Origin: Tigriopus japonicus
Taxonomy: Eukaryota; Arthropoda; Copepoda; Harpacticoida; Harpacticidae
DNA length: 64,000 nucleotides
Assembly: GCA_010645155.1 (NCBI GenBank)
Contig: CM021315.1
Span: 7,138,033-7,202,032 of the forward strand
Direction of reading: 5' to 3'
Numbering within the stretch: the first letter of the stretch is position 1; each line of letters begins with the position of its first letter. Below the pieces are notes generated by a model. The model did no database searches. It had not been told where the DNA came from and saw only the letters and a program-made list of their open reading frames with translations. Below, one piece after another: positions 14,801 through 27,631 of the stretch. A program made the translations under genes and the position numbers.

Positions 14801-16713
14801 AAGAGAAGACGCAAAGTCTCGGAAATTAGAAATGAAGACGAATGAGGTCGATACATCTCTTTGGCAATGATCTTAATACCAAAGAGACAATCTTTGAGTG
14901 GTACAAAGAACCTTCCTTGTTCGCCCTCAACGTCTTCCTTTTAATCTACTAATATCAGTGAGGACTCTTTTTGTGGGCTGTTAATCGGTTGCTGTACAGA
15001 TTGCCACATTGGAACATAAAATGCGAATGCAAGCTCTAACCCCTTGACATTCAAGGGCGCATCAGAGAGGTCAGATGGGGTCAACCAACGCACATCCTAC
15101 AGTATTCATGCGTAGTTTTAGCGGGTTTCAATCAACCTGTTTAACTGGTGCACGTGCCTAAATCTCAAATTGAGTTTCAATCGTTGTGTTCAACTGGAAC
15201 AGTGCTAGGGAACATCCGTACTGTACGTATTCGAGCTTACAGGTCATGCGGTGCATGTATTGCCGCGGTATGCATGGTTCGTTCGTCTCTATAGGCATGA
15301 GAAATAGCGTCATTGAGCACAATATATTTCTTGAGCATGCTCTTTGACACGAACACTCGATGAACACCTTGGAATGCAAGCACGGAGGCACGAAGACCAC
15401 GCACACGACGACAACGACAACGACGACGACGACTAGGTTTGATCAACAACCTCTTCAAACCAGCCTCGTCGTAGGGGTATTCGTCGTTGGTATCGGCATC
15501 ATCATCATGATCATGACGGTAACGACCTTGGCCAGGGTGCATCTTGAAATCCATTCGCACACCATGTACACCTCTTGTTGAAGAGGTGTCAAGTTGATCT
15601 AGTTAGAAAAGAAAGAAATCGGGGCTGGAGGAGGTCGTTGGTATTCATTGGATGACGTTTTTCGTGCTTTTGTTTCAGAAACGGCCATACTCGTTCCATT
15701 ATGGGGTGAAAGATGAGCGCTCGGGGAATGATTTCTCGCGAATGGAAGATAGTTCTGGACGTGTCACAACGGGTAGTTACAAGGTGGCCTTGCCCGATGG
15801 TCGTGTTCAAATTGTCAACTATGTAGCAGATGCCAGTGGCTATAAGGCCACCGTGACATATGAGGGTGTTCCTGTCTTTCCCGATCCCAGTTATTACAAG
15901 CAAGAACCCTATGGATCTTCTGCCACGTATTCTCCGGACGAGTACGAACAGAACCACGTGGATAACAATGCTGTATTTGATTTCTCGCCCTCTGTGGTTC
16001 AACCTTTCTATGTGCCTTCAGATTCTGAAACGACACTTGGTCGAAGGACATCTAGCTTCACTAGTAGTACCACACCGGTCTTCTCGTCCACAACATTGGC
16101 ACCATTAACGGGGTTGAGGCCGAGACCGAGGCCGATCCGAAGGCGAAACATTCGTCATCAGAGCTCTTACCAAGGCAGAAAGAGTCAAAACGAAATCACC
16201 ACGGAAGCACCTTCCAAGCAAGACCGAAATCCGAAAGCTCGAGGGTTTCTTCCTAAATACCCCCATTTTGAGCCTTCTCCCGAACACAATACTCCCGATG
16301 GGACCAAGGCACTGACCAACAACAGTAACAAAAATAATAATAATCGAGATCTCAGAAGAGAAAAGACCACAAGCAGACCTTCAGAGGCCACCAAGCGGCA
16401 ATCCACAGCTACCACACAGCCAAGTACAACGAGCTACGAATCATTTCGGCTAAATCCAGTGACCACAGCTTATGAGGGTCCCACTCCCCCTCCTCGACAA
16501 ACTTTTTCAACAACGGCCAGTTCTGTGCCCCAAACTACGACCACGACAAATCGGTTTAAATTGGACTCCAACGACTTCATCGGTCCGTATTCACCGAGCA
16601 GTTACCCTAATCAAAGCCAAGCTTCGCCGTCACCATTTGTGGCGGCCTACATTGAGCCCACAACTTATCGACCTAGTCAATCCACACTCTTGTCCATTCT
16701 CAAGAAACTTTAA
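11881..16713 (+). CDS. Long secreted cuticle protein with C-terminal RR (Chitin_bind_4) domain, pro-resilin-like
   Basis: Structural protein of the arthropod exoskeleton. Exons: 11881-11895 (15 coding bases, MLFHQ), 11991-13889 and 15679-16713, all phase 0, giving 982 residues. The start is inferred: the only nearby ATG with a good donor (CATCAG then GTAAGA) joins in phase to a hydrophobic stretch, making a short signal peptide that ends near QNARTQ. Residues about 20-638 are low complexity, rich in Pro, Ser, Thr and Tyr, with many PSYS/PSYHST/PNPSYSP-type repeats at about 400-560 and an acidic end. Residues about 641-703 form one RR domain: RPYSFHYGVKDE, then TTGSYKVALPDGRVQIVNY, then VADASGYKATVTYEG. 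The tail to 982 is again Thr/Ser/Pro-rich. The domain resembles crustacean pro-resilin-like and RR-2 proteins. The unusual point is that the chitin-binding domain follows about 620 disordered residues. Confidence 0.85.
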
Positions 16714-16986
16714 AAAAAATCTCGTATGTAGTTACATATTGCCCAATAATCTCTAGTCCAATTTGAAAGCGACCCTTTTTCTATTATGCACGTTTCTAAC
16801 AATGTTGTTTTTTTCTTACTCCTACTACCGGCACCACCAACCCCGATAATTTTACTACACGAGTAATGCCATTTTTTTGGTCCTTGATACAATAGTGTTT
16901 TTGTATCCTATTTTGTTCCGCATTATTTGCGAAATGACAGATACCTTATTTTGCTCTGGTAAAGCAGACAGACACCGCTCAATTGA

Positions 16987-16992
16987 AATAAA
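16987..16992 (+). promoter_or_regulatory. Candidate poly(A) signal of the cuticle protein gene
   Basis: AATAAA about 275 bases after the stop codon at 16711-16713; the first exact hexamer downstream. Confidence 0.4.
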
Positions 16993-17699
16993 AAGCATGT
17001 TATTGATGCCAGAAAAACTGTCCTCATTGTTTCTTTTGAACTCTGTTTGACCTGGGGGTCTTTTGACTTTCCAAGGGTCCTTAAACTAGTACCAAAGAGA
17101 CCTTGGGTCAAAAAGGTTAACGATCCCTTGCTTCAAGTAGTACGTAAGTCATCCCTCATTCTCTTTACACTCTTTATATCGCTCAATTAGCTATGGAACT
17201 AATCGTAAGGTAACGCCATATTCCTCGAATTAACCTAACTTGGCCTATGGATGAATCTCCCACTTCCGAGTTGTGTTACAGTGATCTCCAACCAACGATC
17301 AAGTGTTCTTCTTTGGATTGGGAGCGCACACTTGACTCAAAGACGAGCAAAAATAATTGACCTCGTTCACTTGAGGCCAAGGTCGGGAAAGAATTCGGAA
17401 CTGAAGGTGGGAGAGGCACCTACTTCCTCAGAGGGCAAGTTCTTAAAGGAAGAAGAAGACGAATAGCAACAACAACCAGAAAAGAAGAAGTAGCACTTCT
17501 CCGCTCTCGTTTGAAGATAAGATATGAGTTGTTGTTGGCTTTTGAAGTAGTACCACTCTCACAACTCAAAAAGTGGACAGTTGCCTTAAAATATTGAAGA
17601 TTTTAGTTTGTCACGAACAAGAATAACCAAACAATCATTATCACTATCATTATTACCATGATTATGGCTGTTTGAGTTTTTACTTTGGTTTGTTGTCAC

Positions 17700-17750
17700 G
17701 AAGAGGAAGGCAGGGAGAGAGGGGGAGGGAGAGGGGGAGGGAGAGGGAGT
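17700..17750. repeat. Purine-rich GAGAGGGGGAGG repeat
   Basis: Imperfect repeats of GGGAGAGG and GGGGGAGG on the plus strand, with no coding context. Confidence 0.7.
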
Positions 17751-19774
17751 ATCAAATTAACCTGCAAACCAGCTAAAGAAAGCAATTATATCCAGGAGAA
17801 CATGAAAGAGATCACCTTAGAAAATTAGGCAGTAGCATTCTCAGATAACTTGGTTCGGAGAATTAGTAGGACTAAAATAACCAAAAATTCAGGAGAAAAG
17901 TAACCAAGCTCCGTTTGAGGTGCATGCATCTGAACTATTATGCGTTTCGTCCAATATTTTGTTTCTTTCAGACCAAGGAATGAGTTGTGGTAGGTTATTC
18001 ATGAATAATCAATGCTTTGTGTTTCCCACCTCTAGTCTCTAAATCATTTCCGCAAATCCCTCTTCTCCTTCTGAAAAGATGATTGGCTCATCTGTCAAAG
18101 AAGACGCAAACACAGTGTATATATTCAGAGAACCCGAACCTTTCCCATCAATCCCAAGCAAAGTGGGGTTTTCATTAGTCGCCCTAACTTCAGGACTAAA
18201 TCCAAATTGATTGAAGCTCGTTCTTTCCATCGACTTCAGATTATGATCAGAGCTTCTATTTTACAGAGGAAATGGGGAAAGAACAAATAAATCTATTTTG
18301 GGATTCAAAATCAACTCCTCACTTGCTCTTGTGTCTTCTGTCGTTGATGTTCAACCAAGTACGTGAACCATAACGATTGGCACTTTTCCTTCGTGGAAAA
18401 TGCTTTTCCAAATTACTTTCTTGATTTGCAGTTTCTTCTCAACATATGTTTTTGAGCTTTTGACTCGACCCTGCGGCGTTGATGCTGTGAGATGGAACAA
18501 CGTTTTTGTCTTTTGATAATACAACTTTCATCCTTGTTGAACTTGCATTAGAGCCCTTAAGAAACTTTGAGTGCCTTTGACGTAGCAAAAAATCATTTCA
18601 TTGAAAAATGTATTTGAAATGTTTTGAAGTGATATCATATATTATTTTAAGCTATTTTGACATTAACTTCAAGACTCAAAAAATCAGCTTGTTTCTCAAC
18701 ATTGAAAAGCTAGATGAAAAATCTTTGGGAATCGTTTTTTTTGATTCATTTAACTGACTAGTGATTTTCTATTTTTGGGGTCTAAAATGAACCATTCAAA
18801 CTCAAATAACTCAGATGCTGATGAAGGTATTTTTATTCAATTTCAATTCAATAGGTAACTTAATGGTCTCAAAATATAGATTAAATAATTTATCCCATAA
18901 TGCAATCATTAATAGGTTTTTAGGTTTGTAACTTTTTCCCTGGACATAAACTTTTATAATACAATAAAAGTAAAGTTGTTCCCCATTGAATTTTCGGTCC
19001 AAAAAATGCGAAGATGTCTTTGGGCATTTAGATCCAAGCCTAAAAGCCATTTGAAACGCCGTGTCTTCTCACCCTTCAAGCAACATGTTTGGCAAATCAT
19101 TTGCAATGAAGGTGAGGTTTATATTTGGTTTAATCGTGAGTGCTATATGATATAGTTTGTTCTTCCATTTCTTTCGAAACACCCGTTACTTTGTTTAGTA
19201 CGTACCATGGGACCAGCCAGATATTTAGAAAAAGTGACATTCAGATCAGCATTTTTACAACTCGCAGAAAAATTGGATTGGATCTAATCAACTTGACTTT
19301 GTTGGGAACCTAAATCTTGGAAAATCAGTTTATAATTCAGTTGAATTATCTGGCAATGCCATAACGTATGTACAGTCAAAGCGAGGGTTGAAGCACGGAC
19401 GTAGACGAGGTAATATTACCATGGGCAAATTTTAACGCAGGAAAGAAGACACCTTTCTGGACCCTTTTTGATGGTGGCTCATACAGATCCTACAAGAGGA
19501 GCATCCCTTGTAGCTCGGATATCTGATGACAGATAATAAATTGTGTTTAATGGCATTTAATTCTCAGACTATACACGTGACGCCTAGAAATTTATAAAAC
19601 GAAATTGTATCAAAAATACATTGATGACTATCTGACTCCAACTTGCACCACACAGTTGTGTCCATTTCTTTCACTCTTGCCTTGTGATCACTTTGTGTAA
19701 AAACTCGTTCATTTGTTCCTGTTTTCTTCCACTCATTCGCTTGCTCACTCACTCACAAGCCTCTCATTGATTGA

Positions 19775-22012
19775 TTAAACCACGTCACGAGTCAATTTTT
19801 CCACGCAATTAGCGAGGAATTCAATTTTCTCCCGAGTGGCTGGATCCTCATGGGACTGAGCGAGAAGTCTGTCCCTGACCAATTTCGGAAGGTCCGATCC
19901 GAAAGGCAATCCGTGCATGAGGTTCGAGATGTCAAAATCAGCGTCCAAAAGGCCAAAAGGCAGTTGAATTCGGACATTTTGAATGGTGCCCTGATTGACC
20001 TCCAGTTCGACCACAATTTCAGGCGAATTCACGGAGCACACCGAAGAGAAGAACTTCTCGGGAAGGTCAAAGTGTTTGGAAATCTAATGGAAAAAATGCG
20101 CACAGAATTATGACATATTTCAAAAATACGATCAAGAAGTGATTTCATAAGAGACGATTTTTAGACTCAGCCAACAGGAGTTACTTTGTTAATCGTTGAT
20201 GCATGCAGGTGTGGGATGCTTTGTCCCAGACATCAAATCTTATGAAGAAACTGTTTTATCCCTGTTCCATTCCTTCACTAACACTTTTCTGAAAAAAGAA
20301 CGCGTAAAACAGTATAGTTGTAGTTGTCCTTAATACGATACCTTTAAGTTCCAGGAAAACAGAAAACAAGTAGTTTACGTTTCTCATGGTTATACCCTTA
20401 GGGAGACAATTAGTTTTATCTGTGGCCAAAGAGACAAAAGCTTTTTCAGAAAACTCGCTTATACACCTTGGGTAAAACATAAACGCAACATTGGTAATAG
20501 GTAATTTATGATAGATGTATAGAAGAATAACAAACGATTGGGAACGGAACAGGAATTATTTTCTTTTCTGAGTTACTTTCGAGGTCCAGCCCGCTTTGCA
20601 AGCTAAGTTAGATTACTTTTGAAGCAACGGTGTTAGGCGTGTGTTAAGTGTTTTAGTGCCATATACGATGAATGCGATGACGGCCTGAATGAAAAAAAAA
20701 AACGATTTACCTTGAACTTAGGAGTCTTGCCAAATATCCATTGATGGCTTTGGAGTTCCTCCCTGAGCTTAGTGATTCCCGGGAACCAGCTCTCATCTGG
20801 GCGGATCATTTGAAACCCTCTCTGTTGACAAGCCACTTCCATACCACCATCTTGGCCATCCAAGGAGGTCCGAAGAAACTCCCAACCCAAAGACTCTTGC
20901 AAAGAGTCCACGTCTACGGACGGATCCACAGCACGCACGTTCTTCACGGGCACTCGCACACTTTGAGTGGCACGTGTTTCCACACCAGTCTACCCGCAAA
21001 AAAAGCCAAAACATGTGGTTAACATATTTGACATGCATTTGAGCAAAGCTAAAAATGCGGGACAACCCAGAGTTGCTTTTCTTCATTTTGACCCATTTTG
21101 GTTGGGATAAATTGGTTATTATTGTGATTATTGTTGGTTTGATAAATTACTGTAGCCTAAATTACATCAACTGGGAAGTGGTTCCCAAGCTATAAGTACT
21201 CGTACTTACTGCTTGGGAGTTGAGAGCTTCGTGAAGAACACACTCGTTCACGTCCACGAGAACAGTGCAATGATGATAAGCGTTATTCTTGCCCAACTTG
21301 GCGGCAGTGCCAGATATCTGAGAAATCATAATTACAAAGCGTTTACTATCTTGGATAAGCCAACGCTGATGTTTGATGCTTTAGCAGACTACCTTATATT
21401 TGTCATCCAAGACAATATCCTCGCGTTTATTTACGCTAACATTTAAATCGGTCAATCTTCCGATGGCGGAACAGATCACGTCCAAGTTATGCTTGCGATG
21501 ATATTCGGACCTTTGGGTAAAGAAGGTGCAATTGATGTTTCCCAGATCATGAAACACAGTTCCACCGCCACTATTTCGTCTGGCCAAGTCCACGTCCGAA
21601 CTCCGGAGATATGGCACATTGGATTCAGTCCATGGATTCTGATGTCTGCCGATCACCACACAAGGCTCGTTACGCCACAACAAAAGAAGATGCTGAAAGA
21701 CACGGGTAAAGCCACCCTTAGCATCCCAATTTTTTTCGTTGTTTTTAATATTGGAAATACCTTTCTTTTAAAGTCGTGGTGACGGTACAGCCAATCCTCC
21801 AAGGCCAGATTGGTGAAAATATCGGTCGACTGTGAGATGAACACTTGTCGCACCGGTTCAGTTTGGGGATAGATCTGGGCTTCTGAGCGGGTGGATAAGT
21901 GTCGGGACATCCATTGACTTTGCATTGCAGAGCACGGCAATTGGTTCATCGTCAAGGATAGACCTCGCTGGCCAGAGATTTTTAGAGCCATATTCACAAG
22001 GTTTACGGCCAT
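19775..22012 (-). CDS. LIPT1: Mitochondrial lipoyltransferase 1
   Basis: Transfers lipoyl groups to the E2 subunits of mitochondrial 2-oxoacid dehydrogenases; LplA/BPL family. Exons in coding order: 21761-22012, 21393-21692, 21210-21317, 20711-20989 and 19775-20083, all phase 0, 415 residues. The first ATG of the frame is used; upstream the frame is open only to a TTG. The N-terminus is a plausible mitochondrial targeting sequence (about 55 residues before the conserved core). Family marks: TDIFTNLALEDWLY, VVIGRHQNPW at about 97-105, ARRNSGGGTVFHDLGNINC at about 121-139, and KISGTAAKLGKNNAYHH, whose Lys184 matches the lipoate-contacting Lys of bacterial LplA. Later come WFPGI and WIFGKTPKFK. 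The C-terminal exon forms the small accessory domain with EKFFSVCSVN. Human LIPT1 has 373 residues, so this copy is slightly longer, partly at the N-terminus. No break seen. Confidence 0.93.
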
Positions 22013-25000
22013 GATGGCGATTTGAGACGGGAAAAGAGTTAATATGCAAGTCCAACAATCACTCTGTGGTACACACCCACACGCACTCAAAATATATAAC
22101 TATTAAGCGATTAAATCACCGCAAAAAAGGCTCTTCCTAACAAGAGGTTTGATTACTTTCCCGAGGGGCTGACAAATGAATGAGGTAGCAATGCAATTCC
22201 CAAGTGAGATGAAACCACTTGGCAGTCAAATGGCGATCCAATCCGGATCCTCGAAGGACAATGGAGTCGTGAAAAACGGAACTCAATGAGGGCATTTGGA
22301 TCCCGTGGGTGGTGTCAGCAAGCCACCAACATGAATAGAAATGGAATCAATTCAAATTGGACGGGGCGTTTCACTCGTAAGCAAAGGTCACCTGAAAAGA
22401 CGGAGGGCAAAGAATCATAGACCGGGCTTCTGGAAAGAACGGGTGATACTGTCAGGGATAGGGGTTGTTCAGGGGTTAGCTTTCTCGGTAAGAGAGTTGA
22501 AGCGAATTTGGGTACGAGACGAACCACTTGACAGGGCAAACAATCGGACTAGGTTTTGAGGTCACGGTGAGGGATTTCAGGGGAAGTCTTTACAGTAGGG
22601 TGAAAAAGCCTGAAGCCCGACAACGGAACGTGCCATGACAATCCACCTTGTCGAGCACGCCCGAAAAAAGGAAACGTTTTTGGAGAATAAGGCGGGCATA
22701 ACAGACGACCGACCCCTTTGTTAAGGGGGCAAGGAGCAGAGGGAGGAGAAGAGGGCGGGCTATAAGGGATGGAAGGGGGATGAAGACAAACGCAAAAACG
22801 TTTCTTTCACTTCGCTTGTCTCTGAATCGTTATCATGAGTTATAATTGAGCTTGAGTAAATGAAAAGGGTTTTCATGGGTTATTAGTGAACATTTACATC
22901 ATTCGGTTCACAATGGATCCATCCATGGAAAGCGATTGCTCCATACGGAAATTCCCCATCCCGTCACTACTTATGCAAAGTAATTCTTGTAAAGCATTAG
23001 ATTTTTCCTTAAATGAGCAAGTGAACCGTAAGAATGTGGAAAAAGAAACACCTAGTCTGCTGACAGCCAGGACATTCCGCATAATCCTTGGAACGCAAAT
23101 TACCTGTGAGCGATCAAGAGTGAAAAGGAGACACTGGTCCAAGACTAACACAACGACCGTGGAGGATAGATAGTAACCGGACGTTTTCCAACAATGGAAT
23201 GAGACGAACCACCCGGAATATGGATTGTGGGCCTAGCTTGTTGGGGAGGTAAGGATCATAGAAGTCCACTCTTTAAATGCATGGACACACACTGGAAAAT
23301 CTTGTTTGGCAGCATGCATATCGAGCCCGTACACACTGACTCACTCACTTACTCACACATGGCACGCACAGACCCGCGTGAATCTATCCATCCATCCATC
23401 CATCCACACGCTCTCACACAGTCGATATGAAGCACAATGAAGTCAGTCCATCTGGGTAGGTTCTTGGTCTACATCAACCACCCTCACTACCTACCAAGCA
23501 ACCATCCAACCAATCAATCAGAGACAATCAACCCGTGACCCAGCCATGATGATCCGTTCTTGTCTTGAGGGAGCGGACACGCACATTAAACCAACGGCCA
23601 CCACTGCACAGATTTGACATGTATGCAACAAGTGATCGACGTACTGAATGAGACCTATGAGCTCATTGATTCAAACCGGGCGGTTGCTGGACTTGGGTCA
23701 CTCCATCCTCGGCCGAGCGATTGAGGACCGAGTCCAAAGGTGTTAGCAACAAAGGCACGGGGGAACAAAGAACAAACTAGCCAGTTTTGTCAAACACGTT
23801 GGTTGACCTTTCATTGTTGACGCAAGCAACAAAGACCTAGCCTTTGAACGAGGGCCGAAAAAAAAAAAAATGGACGATACAAGATAGGAGATGAGGGAGG
23901 TGTCCACGAGGATTTGTGACAAAAAAAGATCTCTTTGAGAGAGCGCGTGGGACGTTGAATTCGGACCTTATAACTGATTAGTGGCAGTAGTTAAAAAACC
24001 ATGCTTGGGCACTTGTGTTTACCTGTGGGAACTAGTGAGCCTGGCTGAAATATGGCTGCAATCCCACCTCAGACTCTCTGATTCACCCTCATGGGAGGTC
24101 AGTCACAATCCGAGCACAAGTCATCAGACGAATCAAGGGCAAAGAGATAATGGCAAAAAACATATTCGCTGACTGAGCAACATAGCATATTAACGTCGGC
24201 CTAAGACCTTTCGTTCTCGCTCAACCTCTTTTCTTCACTTGATCCCGACGAAATTTCAGATTTTGATAAACCCGGCCTTTTCTGGTGTGGCCATATTTCT
24301 GATGACATTTGTAATGTCACTAATCTAAATCGATTCATTTGATAATGAATGGTTTTTTGGTGATGGATAAGGATAGATAAGATCTTTAATTCGTCAAACC
24401 ACTACATTTGAAACCTCACTTGTCAATCATCCCAGTCTCATATACGAGAATAATCATCAAAAAGTACTTTGAAGCAAAAAAAGTGAAGTTGAAAGAAAAG
24501 CAGAGAACAGAAGATAAGGTGACTTTTCAAAAAAAAAAGTGGTTTAGGTAAATAACACCAGACATCCTGAAATGATTTTTTTTAAATCCCGTAAAATGAA
24601 ACGCTATCAGTTAAAAAGCTTGGAGATTTTTGTTTTTCAGTTGCCTAGGCCTACCTGTGTGCTCCACTTTTCCGGCCCTCACAAAGGTCACTAGCTCGCA
24701 TTGTGGGTGATTTTTCTTAAAGGACATCACAGACGGGAATTCTCTTTCGCTCTCTCCATCTGTTCGGCTTTCCCTCAAATTTCAGACTTCTCAGGGTTAT
24801 GATTCTTTTTCTTTAAATTGACATTTTATTTGCTTTGCCTTAATCATTGCTGACTATGTATATTTCTGCACATAATTGATACCCTTTGAGGAGGCTTCAT
24901 GAAGAGATGTGGTTCCTGGGTTAGGTAACCATTGGCAGTATCCTTCACCTCCTTTGTGTGTGGTTCCTTAAAAATACTCAAATGAATTGTTTATGGAAAA

Positions 25001-27631
25001 TGCAAAGTATTATTAGAAGTATGCGGTAATTGCTATGGATTACTAACGGACAATTAAGAGCAACAGTTTTTCACGCCCTTCTCCTTGCTTACATCAACAA
25101 ATCAATGTGGAAATTGTGAAATAAAACACCATTTATAATGCACGGGGCCTGGAACTATATTTTTCCATTTTTCTCGATATCTTAATATTTTGACTGTTTT
25201 AAGGAAAAATCAATTTCATATATTTTTTCATTTTTTCAAAGAGGAAAAAAAAATATTTCAGGAAAATTTGATTGAAACAAATTAATGAATGATGCACAAC
25301 AAGGCTGAACCAAAATGAACCAAATATACCAAAAATCTCTAAAAAGGGCATTTGTGCTAAAGTGAAACAACACAAGCAAAACTACTTTCATATTCGCAAA
25401 AAAAGTGTGCCATCTATTGAGGCAATTGAAAATTCTATTGTTAAATCAGGTAGGCGTCAAGAGCGCCTCCAAAAATGACCCATTACACTAAACTTACCTA
25501 AAACGTATTGGATAAAATGGCCCACACAGACGAAATTACTAAATAGCGGTATTTTAAAACTATATATTTTTTAAATATCCGGCTTACCTTTCAAATAATT
25601 TGGCCTTTTGAAGAAAATATATTTTTAACACTTCCGACACCTTTTAGCAAGTATTTTTGTGGTCCTTAAAATTTACTAGTTCTCCCTCAGTTCTCCCAAT
25701 TCACAACTTACTCCTCTTTTGGAATTCTGTTTCATGCAACCTTTCATGCACAGGATGAAATATTTAAATCCATTTTGCTTCCTTGATCATTTCGACTTTC
25801 CTCAAATCGCGGAAGGCTCCTTCTTTAAATTGGGCGAAATCCGAAATCTTCCATCCAGTATGTTTTTCCTCAAACTTTTTAGAGGAGGAGCAAGCCACAA
25901 ATTCAATTGAGGCACACACCGGCGAAAGACAACGATTGGCGTGTTGATTAATCATTCCACTAAATAGACCAAATTTCGATTTTGTGTTTTATTTCATACA
26001 AGCTCAGTTTTGTGGACTTATATTTGACGGTGAGGCATAGTTTCCATCGAATGGCAAAACGTTGGCATTGATTGCTACACTAGGAAGACGGCGTCAAATC
26101 GACTGTTCTACCACTTGCTTCCTAGCTAAACTAAATGAAAACTGAAACACATCGCGCCAAAGACAAATAAGATAACAGAAATGATCATAATGATAGTTGT
26201 AGTAGTAGTAGTAGTAGTAGTAATAGTAGCAAATGTAGTGGTGAGAATAATGATAATAATAATGTCCAAATGAAATGAAACGATGAAGACAGAGGAGGAA
26301 ATGGGGATGGGGGGGTTCAAGTGAAGAGGGATCTAAAGACGGGAGGGATTAGCATCAAACGCTTGGGATTATCAAATGAACGAAAGTCAGGCTCGGTAGA
26401 AGGATTGGAACCAACGGGATTTCCCAAGCCGCCCGTTGCAAGGTCAGACCGGGCAAGAAATGAAGACAATATCACAGATTTAAATTGAACTTGGGAACAA
26501 ACTGGGGTGTCACACATTTTGGGGATGGATGGTCGAGGTCAAGAAACACATAGGGCAATTGTTGATAGAATGGACTTAAATTTGAGTCTGTTGACGACGA
26601 ATGACATGAAGATACACCAATTGACATACGAATAAACCAATGGAGAATAGCATGCCTTCGAAAGCACGAAGAATGCAATTTGTGCGAATTTCAACTCGAA
26701 TTAAAGGGGTTAGAAAATTGTTATTATTTTTCCGATCGCAAGGCTATGAGATTGTTTGGTGGGGCATCAAATGGATCTGTCATTTAAACTACCGAGACTC
26801 GTTTGATCGAATTTGGCTAAGACAGAAAAACTTACAAGGCTTGACTTGAACAGGAAAAAATTGACCCCTCATCAATGACGATCATTTTTTTTTGTCTCAA
26901 GATTATCAATTACAATCGATACGACTCAGAGGGAAAAAAATTTTTGGGATATCAGTGGGGGTGGGGGGCTTGTGTCAAGACTATTGACTTGAGGAAAACC
27001 CATTGCTCCGGCTTGGAATGTAGTCTCAAAGGGATCCTTGGCATTGATTTGATTTTGGTGGCCAGACTATTGGGTTGTGGTATCTATTAGTGTAAGGTAG
27101 CCTTAGACGGCTTTGTTGCGTTTCGTTTGGTGTTGTGTGTGAGATAGGGCCTTCCTCGCCAACCTCTTCGTTGGAACCATGGCCTTAAGTTTCCACAAAA
27201 TGGTGAATGGCAGCTCAAAGAAGGCTCAAGATCGGGGTTAACTGAATGTATCTCGATAGTAATAGCAGAATAACGGAATGAGGGACAAGAACGAGCAAAG
27301 GGGCGAAAGAAAAGATATCAGTGGGATGGGGAAGGAATTCACACAACACTTAGCTGATAAAGCCGGGGAAGAAGGAGGTGAATTATTGTTGGTTTGAGTC
27401 ATTATAACACCACAATTTAATCACGGCTCACAAATTAGCTTTTTGACTGAAGTCGTTTGGGCATGTGAGTGTGTTTGTGTGTTTGTATGAATGAATGAAT
27501 GAATGAATAACTAAAAGTAACTCTGTGTGTGTGAGTGTATATGCTTGAGAAGAAGCGGAGAGAGAGAGATATTTTGTTGTTGCATTTTCTGCACTTTGAT
27601 CATCATTAGGATTTCGAGTTGGATGCCACTA
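22013..27631. other. Intergenic DNA between divergent LIPT1 upstream and tribbles 3' end, no gene recognised
   Basis: About 5.6 kb. It contains the LIPT1 5' flank (22.0-22.8 kb, relatively GC-rich), a TCCA run at 23386-23405, a GTA run at 26198-26229, an ATGA run near 27487-27507, and presumably the tribbles 3' UTR at the right end. The short open frames lack conserved motifs. Confidence 0.5.
26198..26229. repeat. (GTA)n trinucleotide repeat
   Basis: About eight GTA/TAG units followed by an imperfect unit, inside AT-rich DNA. Confidence 0.8.

Larger units (their letters stand above)
16714..19774. other. Intergenic DNA, no gene recognised
   Basis: About 3 kb between the cuticle gene and the convergent lipoyltransferase gene. 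It holds both 3' flanks and a purine-rich GGGA/GAGA repeat at about 17700-17750. Short open frames here have no recognisable domain or splice context. Confidence 0.5.
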
